This document shows, piece by piece, positions 13,003 through 23,824 of a stretch of DNA of 64,000 bases; the first letter of the stretch is position 1, and every line of letters begins with the position of its first letter. The notes below the pieces were generated by a model. The model was not told the origin of the DNA and made no database searches. It saw nothing but the letters and a program-made list of their open reading frames with translations. The position numbers and the translations under genes are program-made. The stretch comes from Ailanthus altissimus (taxonomy: Eukaryota > Streptophyta > Magnoliopsida > Sapindales > Simaroubaceae). The stretch is taken from NCBI GenBank assembly GCA_946807835.1, contig OX327693.1, positions 9,565,501 through 9,629,500 of the forward strand, written 5' to 3'.

Positions 13003-13174
13003 TTACCTTGTGAGATTTACGTAAATTACATTTTTATATCGATTTTAGTTTTAAATATATTATTATTATTCTTTTTATTTAATTTGAAAAATAAAAAATA
13101 TTTTCACTTTTTAAAAGATATTTTAATAATTTACATCATAAAAAAAATTAATTTACATAAACCTCAGGGGGTAA
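13003..13174. mobile_element. TIR element (MITE), 172 bp
   Basis: Non-coding element with 26-bp imperfect terminal inverted repeats. The left end begins TTACCTTGTGAGATTTACGT and the right end, on the other strand, begins TTACCCCCTGAGGTTTATGT; about 21 of 26 positions agree. The interior is AT-rich. I could not see a convincing target duplication, so the superfamily is open; if the outer TTA/TAA is the duplication it would suggest PIF/Harbinger. Confidence 0.6.
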
Positions 13175-13554
13175 CAGTGTTAATATCCCTCCCAATCACA
13201 CATAATGAATATAAATGATGATATTGCTGTCACTTGTCAAGTCTTCGAAAGAGAAATGGAATCAATAAAAGTCACCTAGGCGAGGCCACGCATGAATTTT
13301 CTTCGGTCTGTATTTTCAAACCCCTGTATCTTCGATTCATTGCATAAAGCACGAATTTACCCAACATCATCATCTTAATCCTACATATTTAAAGAAAGTT
13401 AAGGCATATAATAAATTAAGTTACTTTTTCTACAATTTATCAATTATTTTTTGTCCCTTTTCTCTTCCTTTTTTTTTGCCCTTTTTGTTTCAATTTTAAG
13501 CATTCGTTGATTCCATTTTTCATGTTTTTGAGTTTTTTTATCACAAATATTATA

Positions 13555-13700
13555 TCAAATTACCTCTTAATAATTTTTTAAAAAATAAAATGTCAATTAA
13601 AGTTGGCCTGATCATTGTTAGAATTTAAATCTTTTAACTTAAATCAAATAGTGCACAAATTTTTGCCGCTAAACGAGTAACTGAGTGCATGTATTTTAGA
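13555..13700 (-). repeat. SINE-like relic, second copy
   Basis: Second member of the pair with 12440-12565. Read on the - strand it has AGCGGCAAAAATTTGTGCAC followed by AAGATTTAAATTCTAA, matching the spacing of A and B boxes in plant tRNA-derived SINEs, though both boxes are degenerate. Confidence 0.45.
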
Positions 13701-15659
13701 TTTTGTGAGTACTATACATAGAGTTTAACTGATACAAAAGTTTCTGAGATTGAATTCAAATTTGACTCGAAATTAGAGTTGGCTTCACATCATATGCAAT
13801 AAACCCAAATTCAAGTCCAAGCATGGCAAAGGAGTCTTGGCATGTGATAATTAGTAACAAAAGGTCAAAATTGGAGCCTATGAAAGACATTCCCAGACTT
13901 ATTATCAGCTTGATTGGGTAATGAAATTTTGCTGATTTCTACTCACAATTCTTTTCTTTTCTCTGATCCTTTTGTTTTCCCACTAACCAAACAACTCCAG
14001 AATACTATAATGCAATTTCTTCTAATTTTACTTGTACCTTTAAGAGATCTCTTAACATCATTAATTATTGGGACAACAAATTAAACAATGTGTTTAGACA
14101 ATCAAATCCCTCCTTGTACCGTATAATTTGGCAGGATAATGCATGGGAATGTGAAATATCCTTCTAGAAAGATTCAAGGACAAAACCAAAACCAAATGAA
14201 AAAACCTGTTGGCGGCTTCTTGATATTGAATAGGAACAAGTAAGTAGTAACAAGGTCAATTGGCCTTATCTTCTCGAGATTAATTCAAAGAAAAGCATCG
14301 CTTTCAGTTTCTACTTTCTTATATTATTAATATATACGATTGATTGGCTTCGGGGCTATGGGCCATGGAGGGCAATGGTAATTTGCTTTTTATTTACTTT
14401 AAAATAGAATAATAACAAACATTGCGAAGAGCTGCTGAATATTCTCAGAACATGCTGCAACGAGGACCCATTTTGTTGCACTTCGAGACAACATCTTAAT
14501 AATTTCCTAAAAAGACTCCCCCCAACTAGCTTTACATTTTTTATGATCCAAATCCAAAGTCCTTTAATTTAAAAGCAATGGCAGGGGTGGACTTGGTAAC
14601 AGTAACAGAGTTTTCGTGGAGGGGGCGGCCGGCATTCAATTATCACTTTCTAAACCGAGCCGGCTGGAATAAACCGTAACATATCCGGGTCGTATGCCTG
14701 AAATAAGTCGTACAATTTCGGCGATTACAAAAATAAAAGAGTAAATCCCTCCTCTTTAGTGTCTTCCCACTTCTGTTGTTCAGGAAGAAGCACTTTGCCT
14801 AATTTTTATGAGTGGGTAATTCTAGAACTATGAAGTCTTAATGCCCCTTTTGTTGGTTTGAAAGGATCTGGTCATCCTTTTTTTTTTTCACTTTAAGACT
14901 TAAGAGTAATATTATTTTAATTAATTATCTTAATATAAATGCATTGTCAACGTTTTATTATTGAGCTGTGAATACAAATACAGATATAATTAGTGATTAA
15001 AAATTTAAAAATATAAAATTTTAAATGTCCCTTTCACTCTTCACTCGTAGGAAGGAATTCAGCTGTCTTTTTTTTTTTTTCTTCCTTACTTTTAATACAA
15101 GTTTAACCACTCTCTTACCAAAATTTGTCTCTCAAATTTATTGCTCCATCGGAATTTAGATCTTTAGATTTTTTCCCCCATTAAAATTAATTGCAACCCA
15201 CCTTTTTTATTTCAACTTACTGATTTTTTTTTTTAATGTAAGTAGCAACAACAACTTCCTAGCCTGAAATAGTTAATATGTGAATCAGTCAAATGTAATT
15301 GCAAATTCTAATATCTGATAAGTTAATTTCTGAATAGTTTGCCAAGGAAATCGAAAAGCAAAATGAAAATAAAAAGGAGAGAATAAATATTTTGAGGCAA
15401 AGAAAGAGAGAAATAGAGTGCCACCAGAGGAGAAGAAGTCTGTTCATAGAGCCAAAGATATAGGCCATTGAGGATGTTCGAGTTTAACTGGAATCAAACT
15501 TTTTAAATTCTGATATATTAAAAAAAAAAAAAAAATACTTCGATAATATAATAACAGTTTCACATTTAGATTATTATAACAATCTTTTGTTTCACAGTTT
15601 CATATTTTTTTTATTTTACATTTTATCACTAATGAAATTAATTATGATTACAAATGCAC
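13701..15659. other. Low-copy non-coding stretch
   Basis: No gene recognised. It includes a relatively GC-rich patch near 14610-14720 (GGGGGCGGCCGGCATTC and following) that belongs to none of the transposon classes I know. It could be promoter or intron sequence of a neighbouring gene; nothing in the window proves that. Confidence 0.5.
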
Positions 15660-15667
15660 AATGTTGA

Positions 15668-16249
15668 GGGACACGGATCATTTACCCTCTTAATAAATTC
15701 TCCAACTAATAAAATTTTTTTAGTGTTTGATATCCAAAAATTTCGTATCTTATAATTATAATAGTATAAATTAATTTAAAAAAATATAACAATTTTTTAT
15801 TTTAAAAATCAATAATTACATCTATATAGTAAAATTAGCACCATGCAGTATAGTTTTAAATAATTAAAAATAATGCATAAATAGTAAATTTATATTGTAT
15901 TATAATTAATAAATTTTCTTTATTTATTATATTAATATAACGATTAATATTGAATAATTTGTATTTTAATAAAAATATAAATAGTTGTATTAAATAATAA
16001 TTTATAATATAAGATCTTTAAAAAATATGATAGTATAATTATACTAATTTTACTATTTATGCAGTTTATTTTTACTGTTTAATATTTTACTAACGCATTA
16101 TTAACTTTTTAAATATAAAAATTTGTTATACTCATTTAAAATTAATTTATATTATTACAATTATAACAACAAATATTTTTTTTAATATTATCAAACATCA
16201 AAGAAATTTTTTAATAATTAATGAATATGAGGGTAAATCACATATACCC
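15668..16249. mobile_element. Mutator-like inverted-repeat element, 582 bp
   Basis: A fold-back element with long inverted ends of roughly 150 bp. The left reads GGGACACGGATCATTTACCC; the right on the other strand reads GGGTATATGTGATTTACCC, and similarity continues inward through GTTTGATA, TATAATT-rich and AATTAATTT blocks. The flanks are AATGTTGA (15660-15667) and AATGCTTGA (16250-16258), a 9-bp duplication with one base lost on the left. Long TIRs and a 9-bp duplication fit the Mutator superfamily. There is no transposase. Confidence 0.65.
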
Positions 16250-16258
16250 AATGCTTGA

Positions 16259-17157
16259 CCATATAGTTCTCACTTCTCAGTTATGTCATTAGAAAATTTT
16301 TTATATGAAAAATTGCACGTACAAGTAACAAATAATGGTAAGTTTAATAATATTTAGAAGTTTCGGAAGTTGTATACATTATCATGTCATGACAAATGTA
16401 AATCTTATAAAATATTTATCGTGATGATTAGTTACAAGCAAATAATTTTTTTTTTAAATTTCATTTCTAGTTCTAGATAAAATTAAGTAATTAATCTGCT
16501 ATTCCTATAGCTGATGCCATTATCCATTAGGGTTCGTATTATCATACAAATAAGCTTTCGTCATTCTACTAACTAATCATTATTATAACAACAATATTAT
16601 ACTTATATGATAATAAAGCCTATTTGTTCTTTATATTCGAACACTAGCTACTTATCCCCAAATTAAATAAACATTAATTTATTCTTTTGACTTGTCCATT
16701 GTCCAGAAGCATCAAAATTAAAATAACCCAGCTAGGAATTAATTCTATGTTTTCATGTGAATAAATGCCGACTAAGTAGGAGTATGAATCATGTGAAATG
16801 CCATCATCAAGACCAAATTTTTGTTTATATAAGTAATTAAATACAAGTTCTTAAATTTTTGTGCAGTAATAATTGATATTCACTTTTTAATTTAGCTGGT
16901 CCATTTGGCCATGTTGCACGTCTCTTGATTTCTTTGGTCATGTTTTATTGATGAAATGAGTGACCCTATTATTGTTTCTTTGGTGTTTACTAACCCAATT
17001 ATTAGCCATTAAAACTTAAGTTGTCTGAGCTATGTGATCACGATCTCATAGATACATACAAAAATGTTAAATCTTAAAGTAATTTTTTGTTAGAACTCTA
17101 TTATTATAAAGGAAATTCAAAACAATGATATTTTAATATTTATTTTGAATTAGCACT
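16259..17157. other. AT-rich non-coding stretch
   Basis: No gene or distinct repeat recognised. Confidence 0.5.
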
Positions 17158-17166
17158 TAATAATAA

Positions 17167-17409
17167 GGGAAATTGATAATTTAGTCTTTATATTTTTATC
17201 AAATTATTTATTTAATTCATAATATTTTAAAAATTACAGATTATGCACTTTAAAAACAATTTTGTAACCATTTTTATTTCTGTAATATATTTTTTACTAT
17301 CATTTTCATTTTAAAACATGATCATTTTTATGAGACGTAATTGATAATATTTAAAAATTTTAGGATTTAATGAGTAATTTAACAAAAATATAGGGACCAA
17401 TAAGTTTTG
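17167..17409. mobile_element. Mutator-like MITE, 243 bp
   Basis: Inverted-repeat element related to a common plant family whose ends contain TTAGTCCCTATATTTTT-like text. Here the left arm has TTTAGTCTTTATATTTTTAT and the right arm, inverted, has TTGGTCCCTATATTTTTGTT, each followed by matching AAATTA and ATTTAAT phrases. It is flanked by 9-bp TAATAATAA (17158-17166 and 17410-17418). The duplication is low-complexity, so it is weaker evidence than its length suggests. Confidence 0.6.
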
Positions 17410-17937
17410 TAATAATAATGATTATATATATAAACTTCCAAAAGATTTGAATAATTAGAAAATTAAAAAGCAAAAGATTAGTAGTAGCTAGATGATGTAG
17501 CCGTCCAAATTGAAAAGGATGGAAAGATTTGAAAATCAAAGTAGGCTCTTGTTTACGTGGATTCTCATTTCTCATTCTTCTGCTTGGTGCATATCTCTTG
17601 CTCTCACCAAATAATAATAATTATTATTATTTGAGAGTAGGAGCAGATGCAGACTTACTTGGACGACACTCAATGGACATTAGAAACTAGAAATATGTAC
17701 TATTGACTTTTTTTTGGATGAGATTGGGATATTTTGCCTAATTTCAGACTATTATTTTGAAAATCACATTCTAACCACAAGGCGAAGGTAATAATATTGG
17801 GCAATATTATATCATATCTTGTACAAATATTTATGGTTTGTTTAATACAATTTTTTTTCTTCCTGTTTTAGGTACTGAAATTTGAGGTCCAATTTCAAAT
17901 TTTTATTTACATTTTCTCTTTTTACCTCACATAAATC

Positions 17938-17940
<3 letters not shown>

Positions 17941-18000
<60 letters not shown>
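17941..18000. repeat. Compound microsatellite (TC)20(TA)10
   Basis: Twenty TC units (17941-17980) followed directly by ten TA units (17981-18000). Simple sequence, likely polymorphic in length. Confidence 0.97.
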
Positions 18001-18001
<1 letters not shown>

Positions 18002-18212
18002 GTCTTTTTAATGGTCAAGCAAAACCAAAATTATTTCCACCATATACATAATGACAACTTTTATGCACTTAATTACATGTTATCCTCTGTAAATTATTTC
18101 TTTTTCTCAGTGTTTCGATTTGAATGAATGGTGATAAAAATGATAGATATTGTGCAAAAATGAACAAGAGGCTATGAACCATAAAACTCAGACCTAATAA
18201 AGGTAAAATATG

Positions 18213-18375
18213 CCCACCACCCTTAGCTCTCAATTTGGGGTGAAGGTTTGAATCCCTTTTTATTTATGGGTAGGGATAAATTTTTTAAAATTTTAATAGA
18301 ATAAATTTAACATTTCTTGATTTTAGACTTATAGATTGTGTTACAATAGATATTATTATTGTATATCTCGATAAA
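18213..18375 (+). mobile_element. SINE, 163 bp, with 17-bp target duplication
   Basis: A short tRNA-derived retroposon bounded by perfect 17-bp copies of AATAAAGGTAAAATATG (18196-18212 and 18376-18392). Inside is a polymerase III B-box-like GGTTTGAATCC (18246-18256) that differs from the GGTTCGANTCC consensus at one position. Upstream is TAGCTCTCAATTTGGGG (18224-18240), a plausible but decayed A box; the spacing to the B box is short. The 3' part is AT-rich and lacks a long poly(A) tail. There is no coding capacity; it would have moved by LINE machinery. Confidence 0.8.
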
Positions 18376-18392
18376 AATAAAGGTAAAATATG

Positions 18393-19704
18393 AGAGAATA
18401 AAATAAAAGTGAACCAAGATGATGCTTATATACGAGGCTTGAATTGTTGGGAAAGGCATGGGAAAGCTAATGACCAATTCTACTTGGAATGGGAGGTCCA
18501 GGCCTAGGCCTCAAAAAATAAATAAATAAAACTCATTAGATTCATCTAATGAAAAATCACAACCCAATCATTCTTCTAAGCCCAAATATGACTCGCACAA
18601 ACATAAATACGACCCAAAACCACTTTTCACCCCTTCCCTGCTTTTGTAAAATTAAAGCCCTTTTGTGATTGTGAATAAACTTCTTTATCCCAATGCTGAC
18701 TTGCCTTGCAACTATAAGTTCTTTTTTTTTCCCTTTTATTTTCATTAAAATACCTCTTTTTATAAGATATTAACAAATATTAGTTTTAAATAAATTAAAT
18801 TTGATATATTTTTAATATACATCAAGGAACATTTTTTCATCTCATATTAAAATAAAATAAATTCTGTTTTTATCTTAAAAAAAAAAAAAACCATGAAATA
18901 AAATGAATAGAAAAATGAGTTTTATCTATTATTTGGGTGATTCATAATAGTGATATTGATAAATTAGTAAAGACCATGTGGACAATATAAGATATATATG
19001 TTACAATATTAGTTTATTAATTTAAAAGGTTAATTTTTAAGGACAACATATTAACAACAATTATCGAATCAATTTCTTTTTTATTTTTTGCATATTACTA
19101 ATAATTACAATTAGAGAATTATGGTGATCAATCGAAGTAGAACTTATTATGGTGCAATCTGAAAATTGGACCCATAAAAAGCCTAATTTATGAATTACAA
19201 AGACAATTTTAACTTACCTTTCACAGTCATAGAAGAGAAATACCCACTTTAATTTTACATTATAAAGTGCACAAAAGAGGATGTAAACTGCCACTAAATT
19301 AATAGCATGAGTTTAAGATAATACACTTCAAATAAAAGCTGAGAGAGATATCAACAATAAACATGTCAATTTTGAAGGCTTTGTGGTTTGATACCAACAA
19401 CATACATGTCGACTGATTTTCATTCATCAGATTATATAGATACTATTTATTGTGTTTTTTTTTTTTAAAAAGATTTCTGTACCATGAAGAATATTATTAA
19501 GATTTGCCTTTGCATATCAGATAGTTATGACAATTTATGTGTTTTAATACTTCGTCGCTGTTTGATCTGTTTGATGTTAAATAATAATAATAATAAAAAA
19601 AAGTTACACCTCCACAGAATAGGTTGTGATGAAATGAATGTTGGTGTACTTCATGAAATTTTTCTCGGTAGCTGAAATCTCCAATAATACAGAAAAAAAA
19701 TAAT
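18393..19704. other. AT-rich non-coding stretch
   Basis: No gene or distinct repeat recognised apart from short A/T runs and an AAT microsatellite near 19580-19596. Confidence 0.5.
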
Positions 19705-19802
19705 TAGTTTTTTTTTATAATAATAAAGTTGTGAAATTTAACTCAAGTGGAGGAAAAATCCTCAAGTACAAAACGATTACATTGTGTTGGGACTTTACCC
19801 AA
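19705..19802 (-). other. LINE 3' UTR and short A tail
   Basis: About 90 bases follow the ORF2 stop on the - strand, ending in an A run (plus-strand T run at 19708-19715). Short 3' UTRs with modest A tails are normal for plant L1 copies. Confidence 0.6.
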
Positions 19803-22800
19803 TCAAATAGTATCAGAAACTATATTTAGAGCAAGGTGTGCTAGTTCATGCGCCACTTTATTAGTGGACCGATGTGAATACCTGAAAGAGCAAAAATTAA
19901 AGCATGACGAGATCGTTCTGATGTCATGAAGTACCAAACCAAGTTCTGAGAAAGAGTGAGTGTGATTGTTGATGTCAGAAATAATGCCTGTTGCATCAGA
20001 TTCAACCTCAATAGCTGATAAGCCCAGTGTTCTAGCTAGGTTAAGACCTCGAAGAATTGCCAATACTTCTAAAATGTCCACTGAGGGCTTTGCCTTAAGT
20101 GGAGAGGATGAAGAGGCAAGTACCGCTCCATAGTTATCACGCAAGACCGCTCCTAACCCAGCCTTGAGGTGCTTAGGAGATAGACTGGCATCAGTGTTGA
20201 GTTTTATAAAACCCAGTCTTGGGGCTAGCCAACTACAACTCGAATTACTAGTGGTATCAACTTTGTCTGTGCAACAAGATACGAACTCATACCAATAGCA
20301 TTTAGCCCAATTAAGAACATCATCCACCAATATCACTTTCTTCTCTGTGACTAATTTGTTTCTGATATACCATAATCTCCAAAACATAATTAATAGTATC
20401 TCAAGATCCATAACCGCTAAGCTCATTTTGCATTTCATTAGGAGATCCAAAAAAGTAGTATTGTGGTAAATATTTATACCATGCAAAAATGGGCAAGCTT
20501 GGCGTACCTTTCTTAGTGCATCACATAACCATACTGCATGAATAGAGTTTTCAGCACCTTTAGCACAGCGGTTACAAGACTCATCAATAGGCACATTGTG
20601 CCTCTTAAGATTTGCAAAGGTAGGGATCCAACCATGGGTAATTCTCCAAACAAAATGCTTTATTTTGGTTGGAATCTTCAACCTCCACATGTATTGCCAC
20701 CAGGTTCTAGAATCAACATTATTGTTATTGGACGAAGCTTGGTCAACAGTATGAGATAGATGGTACCCACTTTTAATAGTATACTGCCCTAGCCTGTCAA
20801 AATGCCACGTAAATGAGTCTGGTTATTCCCAACATCGAGAGCGGGGGATACTGAGGATTAAGTCACTTTCTTCAGGAGGAAAGTAGTCCCGGACCAGTTC
20901 AGAGTTCCATGACCTAGCAGGTGTAAGTAACTCAGCAACTAGTGAATGCTCTGGCAGTTTGTGGGGGAAAGAGGGTTTAAAGGATAATGGTCGAGAGAGC
21001 CATTGGTCATAATAGATTGATACAGCTGTTCCAACACCAATACGCCAGCGTAGTCCCTTCTTTAGCAAGTCTCTGCCCCAAAGAATACTTTTCCAGACCT
21101 GTGAATCAGATTGTCTAGATTGTACCTGCAAGAGCGAAGAGTTAGGAAAATAAAGGCTTCGAAGAGTTTTGGCCACTAAAAAGTTTGGGAAGGCGATCAC
21201 TCTCCATCCTTGCTTAGCGAGGATTGCTTGGTTAAAGGAAGCTAGGTCTCTAAAACCCATGCCTCCATCCCTCTTGTGGTGGCACAACACATCCCACGAA
21301 CACCAATGAATTTTCTTTGAGCACGCATCACCGCCCCAAAAAAACCTTGCACAGAGCCTACGAATCTCATTAACTAGGCTTTTTGGAAGTCTAAACAGGT
21401 TCATGATATAGGTCGGGATGGCTTGGATAACTGCTTTGATAAGGATCTCCCGACCCCCAGCTGAAAAAAGATGTCTCTTCCAACCTTTCAGTTTACTCCA
21501 CACTTTGTCTTTAATAGCAGCAAATAGGTTCTGTTTATTTTTGCTAGTAATACAAGGGAGCCCCAGGTATTTACTGTGGTGGGGGACTTGGGTCACCCCC
21601 AAGCAAAGGGTGAGCTAGGCAGCAACCGCCCCTGATATAGACTTACCAAAGCAAACTGCAGACTTCTGGTTATTGATCAGTTGTCCAGAAGCATGCTCAT
21701 AAGAACTCAAAATGTCTTTTATCGAGATGCAATTGTCCAAGGAGGCCCTAGTAAATAAGAGGCTATCGTCAGCAAAAAGTAGGTGGGAGATTGTGGGCCC
21801 TTGATTCCCCAATTTCAGCCCCTGTATATCACCTCGTTGTTTTGCGAACTTTAGGCGGGAGGAAAGACCTTCAGCACAAATAAGGAACAGAAATGGAGAT
21901 AGAGGATCACCTTGGCGAAGGCCTCTTGAGGGGTATATAGAGCCATGAGTAGTGCCATTAATAATGATAGAGTATGATACTAATGAGATACACTGATAAA
22001 TCATCCGACACCAATTGTCAGAGAAACCCAATCTCCCCATCATTGCAAGCAAGAAATCCCATTCTACCCGATCATATGCCTTTGACATGTCTAATTTCAA
22101 GGCCAAAAAATTCTCCGCTGAAAATTTATTACGTTTGAGGGCGTGGAGGCACTCAAATCCGATTATAGCATTGTCGGTGATTAGACGCCCTGGTATGAAA
22201 GCACTTTGGGACTCAGAAATCAAACTCTCCATGACTTATCGTAGTCTGTTGGCTAAAATCTTAGCAACAATTTTGTATAGGACATTACACAGGCTTATCG
22301 GGCAAAAATCCGAGCAAACTTTGGGATCACCAACTTTCGGGATAAGGGTAATGAGGGTGTCATTTACCATTCTGAGGTCGTCCCCATTGTTAAGAAAACC
22401 CAGGCACACACGACAAATGTCAGATCCAACAATGTCCCAGAATTTTTGGAAGAATAAGGCTGGCATACCATCAATGCCAGGGGCTTTAGTAGGATGCATC
22501 TGAAACACTGCCTTGTGGACTTCTTCCTCCCGGAATGGGGACTCTAACCATTGGAGTTGCTGCATAGATAGTTTCGGCTCCACACAAGAGACTAACGAGT
22601 CAATCACAGTCCCAGAAGGATTAGAAGAAGAGAAAATATCAGAAAAGTACTCCAGAAAAACCTTCGCAGTCTGTTCCAGGTCTGCGCACCAGATTCCATC
22701 TCTGTTTGTGATCCCCGAGATAGAGTTCCTCTTTCTCCTCCCTGATGCTTTAAAATGAAAGAAGCGTGAATTTTTATCCCCTGCTTGTAGCTATTGAACC

Positions 22801-23824
22801 CTCGAACGTTGCTTCCAATATGTCTCTTCTTTGTACATTAGTGCATCCAGGGATTTCTGAATCTTCGTTATCCCAGGCCATGTCTGAGCATTCACCTGCT
22901 AGTTCAAAGCCCCTAACAGTTGCTTTTTATTTTTTATCTCAGTCTTGAGTCTGCGGAAGTGTGCTAGATTCCACTTTTTTAGATGAGACCCAATGTGTAA
23001 GAGGTTCCTGTGAATTAAGTCGAGGGAGCTTAGGTTTTGGGGCCATCTTTCTGAGATGATTTCCCTGCAGTCCGGTTCGTTGGCCCAAGCTTCCTCAAAG
23101 TGGAATCTGGAGATGGGGCGATAAGAAGATTGTCTTCTAGTTGGTCTGCCAGCTTCATCAAATGATAATAGGAGCGGTCGGTGGTCGGAGCCCCAAAAGT
23201 CTAGATGCTGCACCAAGGCATTAGGGAAGAGGCAGTGCCAGGGGAAGGAGCAGAGCATTCGGTCAAGTCTTTCCTGAATAAACAAACTACGGTCCCGTCC
23301 ATTGCACCAAGTAAAAGGAGGCCCCTTGAATTGGATCCCCGAGAGGCCACAGTCATCAATCGCATTCCTGAAGTTCTGCATAAGGTAGGTGGGGTGAGGT
23401 AAGCCGCCTAGTTTTTCAGAGCTTTGAAGGATCTCATTGAAGTCTCCTCCACATAGCCATGGGAGAGAAGATAACGAACATAGGCGTCGCAAGAGTGTCC
23501 AGGAGTGGATACGCTCAGATGATTCAGGGTGGCCATAAAAGCCTGTGAATCGCCAATTTTCCCCAAACCTGCAATAGCCACATCAATATGAAAACGGGAG
23601 TATGATAGGAGGGAGATATCAACCTTATCCGTCCATAGTAGTGCTAAGCCACCACTGCGACCGACGCAGCCAAGTTTCACCCGAAGATCTTCCATTCTTT
23701 GTCTGTATGCTCGTGTTTCTGTAAGAAAGATCACCTCTGGGCAGTGGTCCTGCACCAAGGTATGCAGGATGTGGAATATGCAAGGGATGCCCAGCCCTCG
23801 CACATTCCAGCTCAGAAGCTTCAT
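19803..23824 (-). pseudogene. LINE ORF2: endonuclease, reverse transcriptase, zf-RVT, RNase H
   Basis: ORF2 of an L1-type element would nick DNA and copy LINE RNA at the nick. Domains in order: apurinic-like endonuclease (MKLLSWNVRGLG at the start, GDFNEI, GSDHRPL), reverse transcriptase (DMSKAYDRVEWDF, RGLRQGDPLSPFLF, FADD at 21765-21776), a zf-RVT segment (VWRITHGWIPTFANL, CNRC) and a C-terminal RNase H (KLNTDASLS, VESDATG, HRSTNKVAHELA). It is broken by a one-base loss in a G run at about 23561-23564 and by in-frame stops at 22899-22901, 22791-22793, 22236-22238, 21615-21617 and 20823-20825. Apart from these the frame holds, and the RT catalytic aspartates are present. Confidence 0.93.

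Noticed and set aside
17882..18127. 81-codon frame with a serine-leucine run
   Set aside because: It reads through the (TC)n(TA)n microsatellite.
18224..18256. Genuine tRNA gene
   Set aside because: Only box-like words are present; the cloverleaf arms cannot be formed and the 17-bp duplication marks a SINE.
22015..22503. 162-codon plus-strand frame
   Set aside because: Antisense to the LINE reverse transcriptase; no domain of its own.
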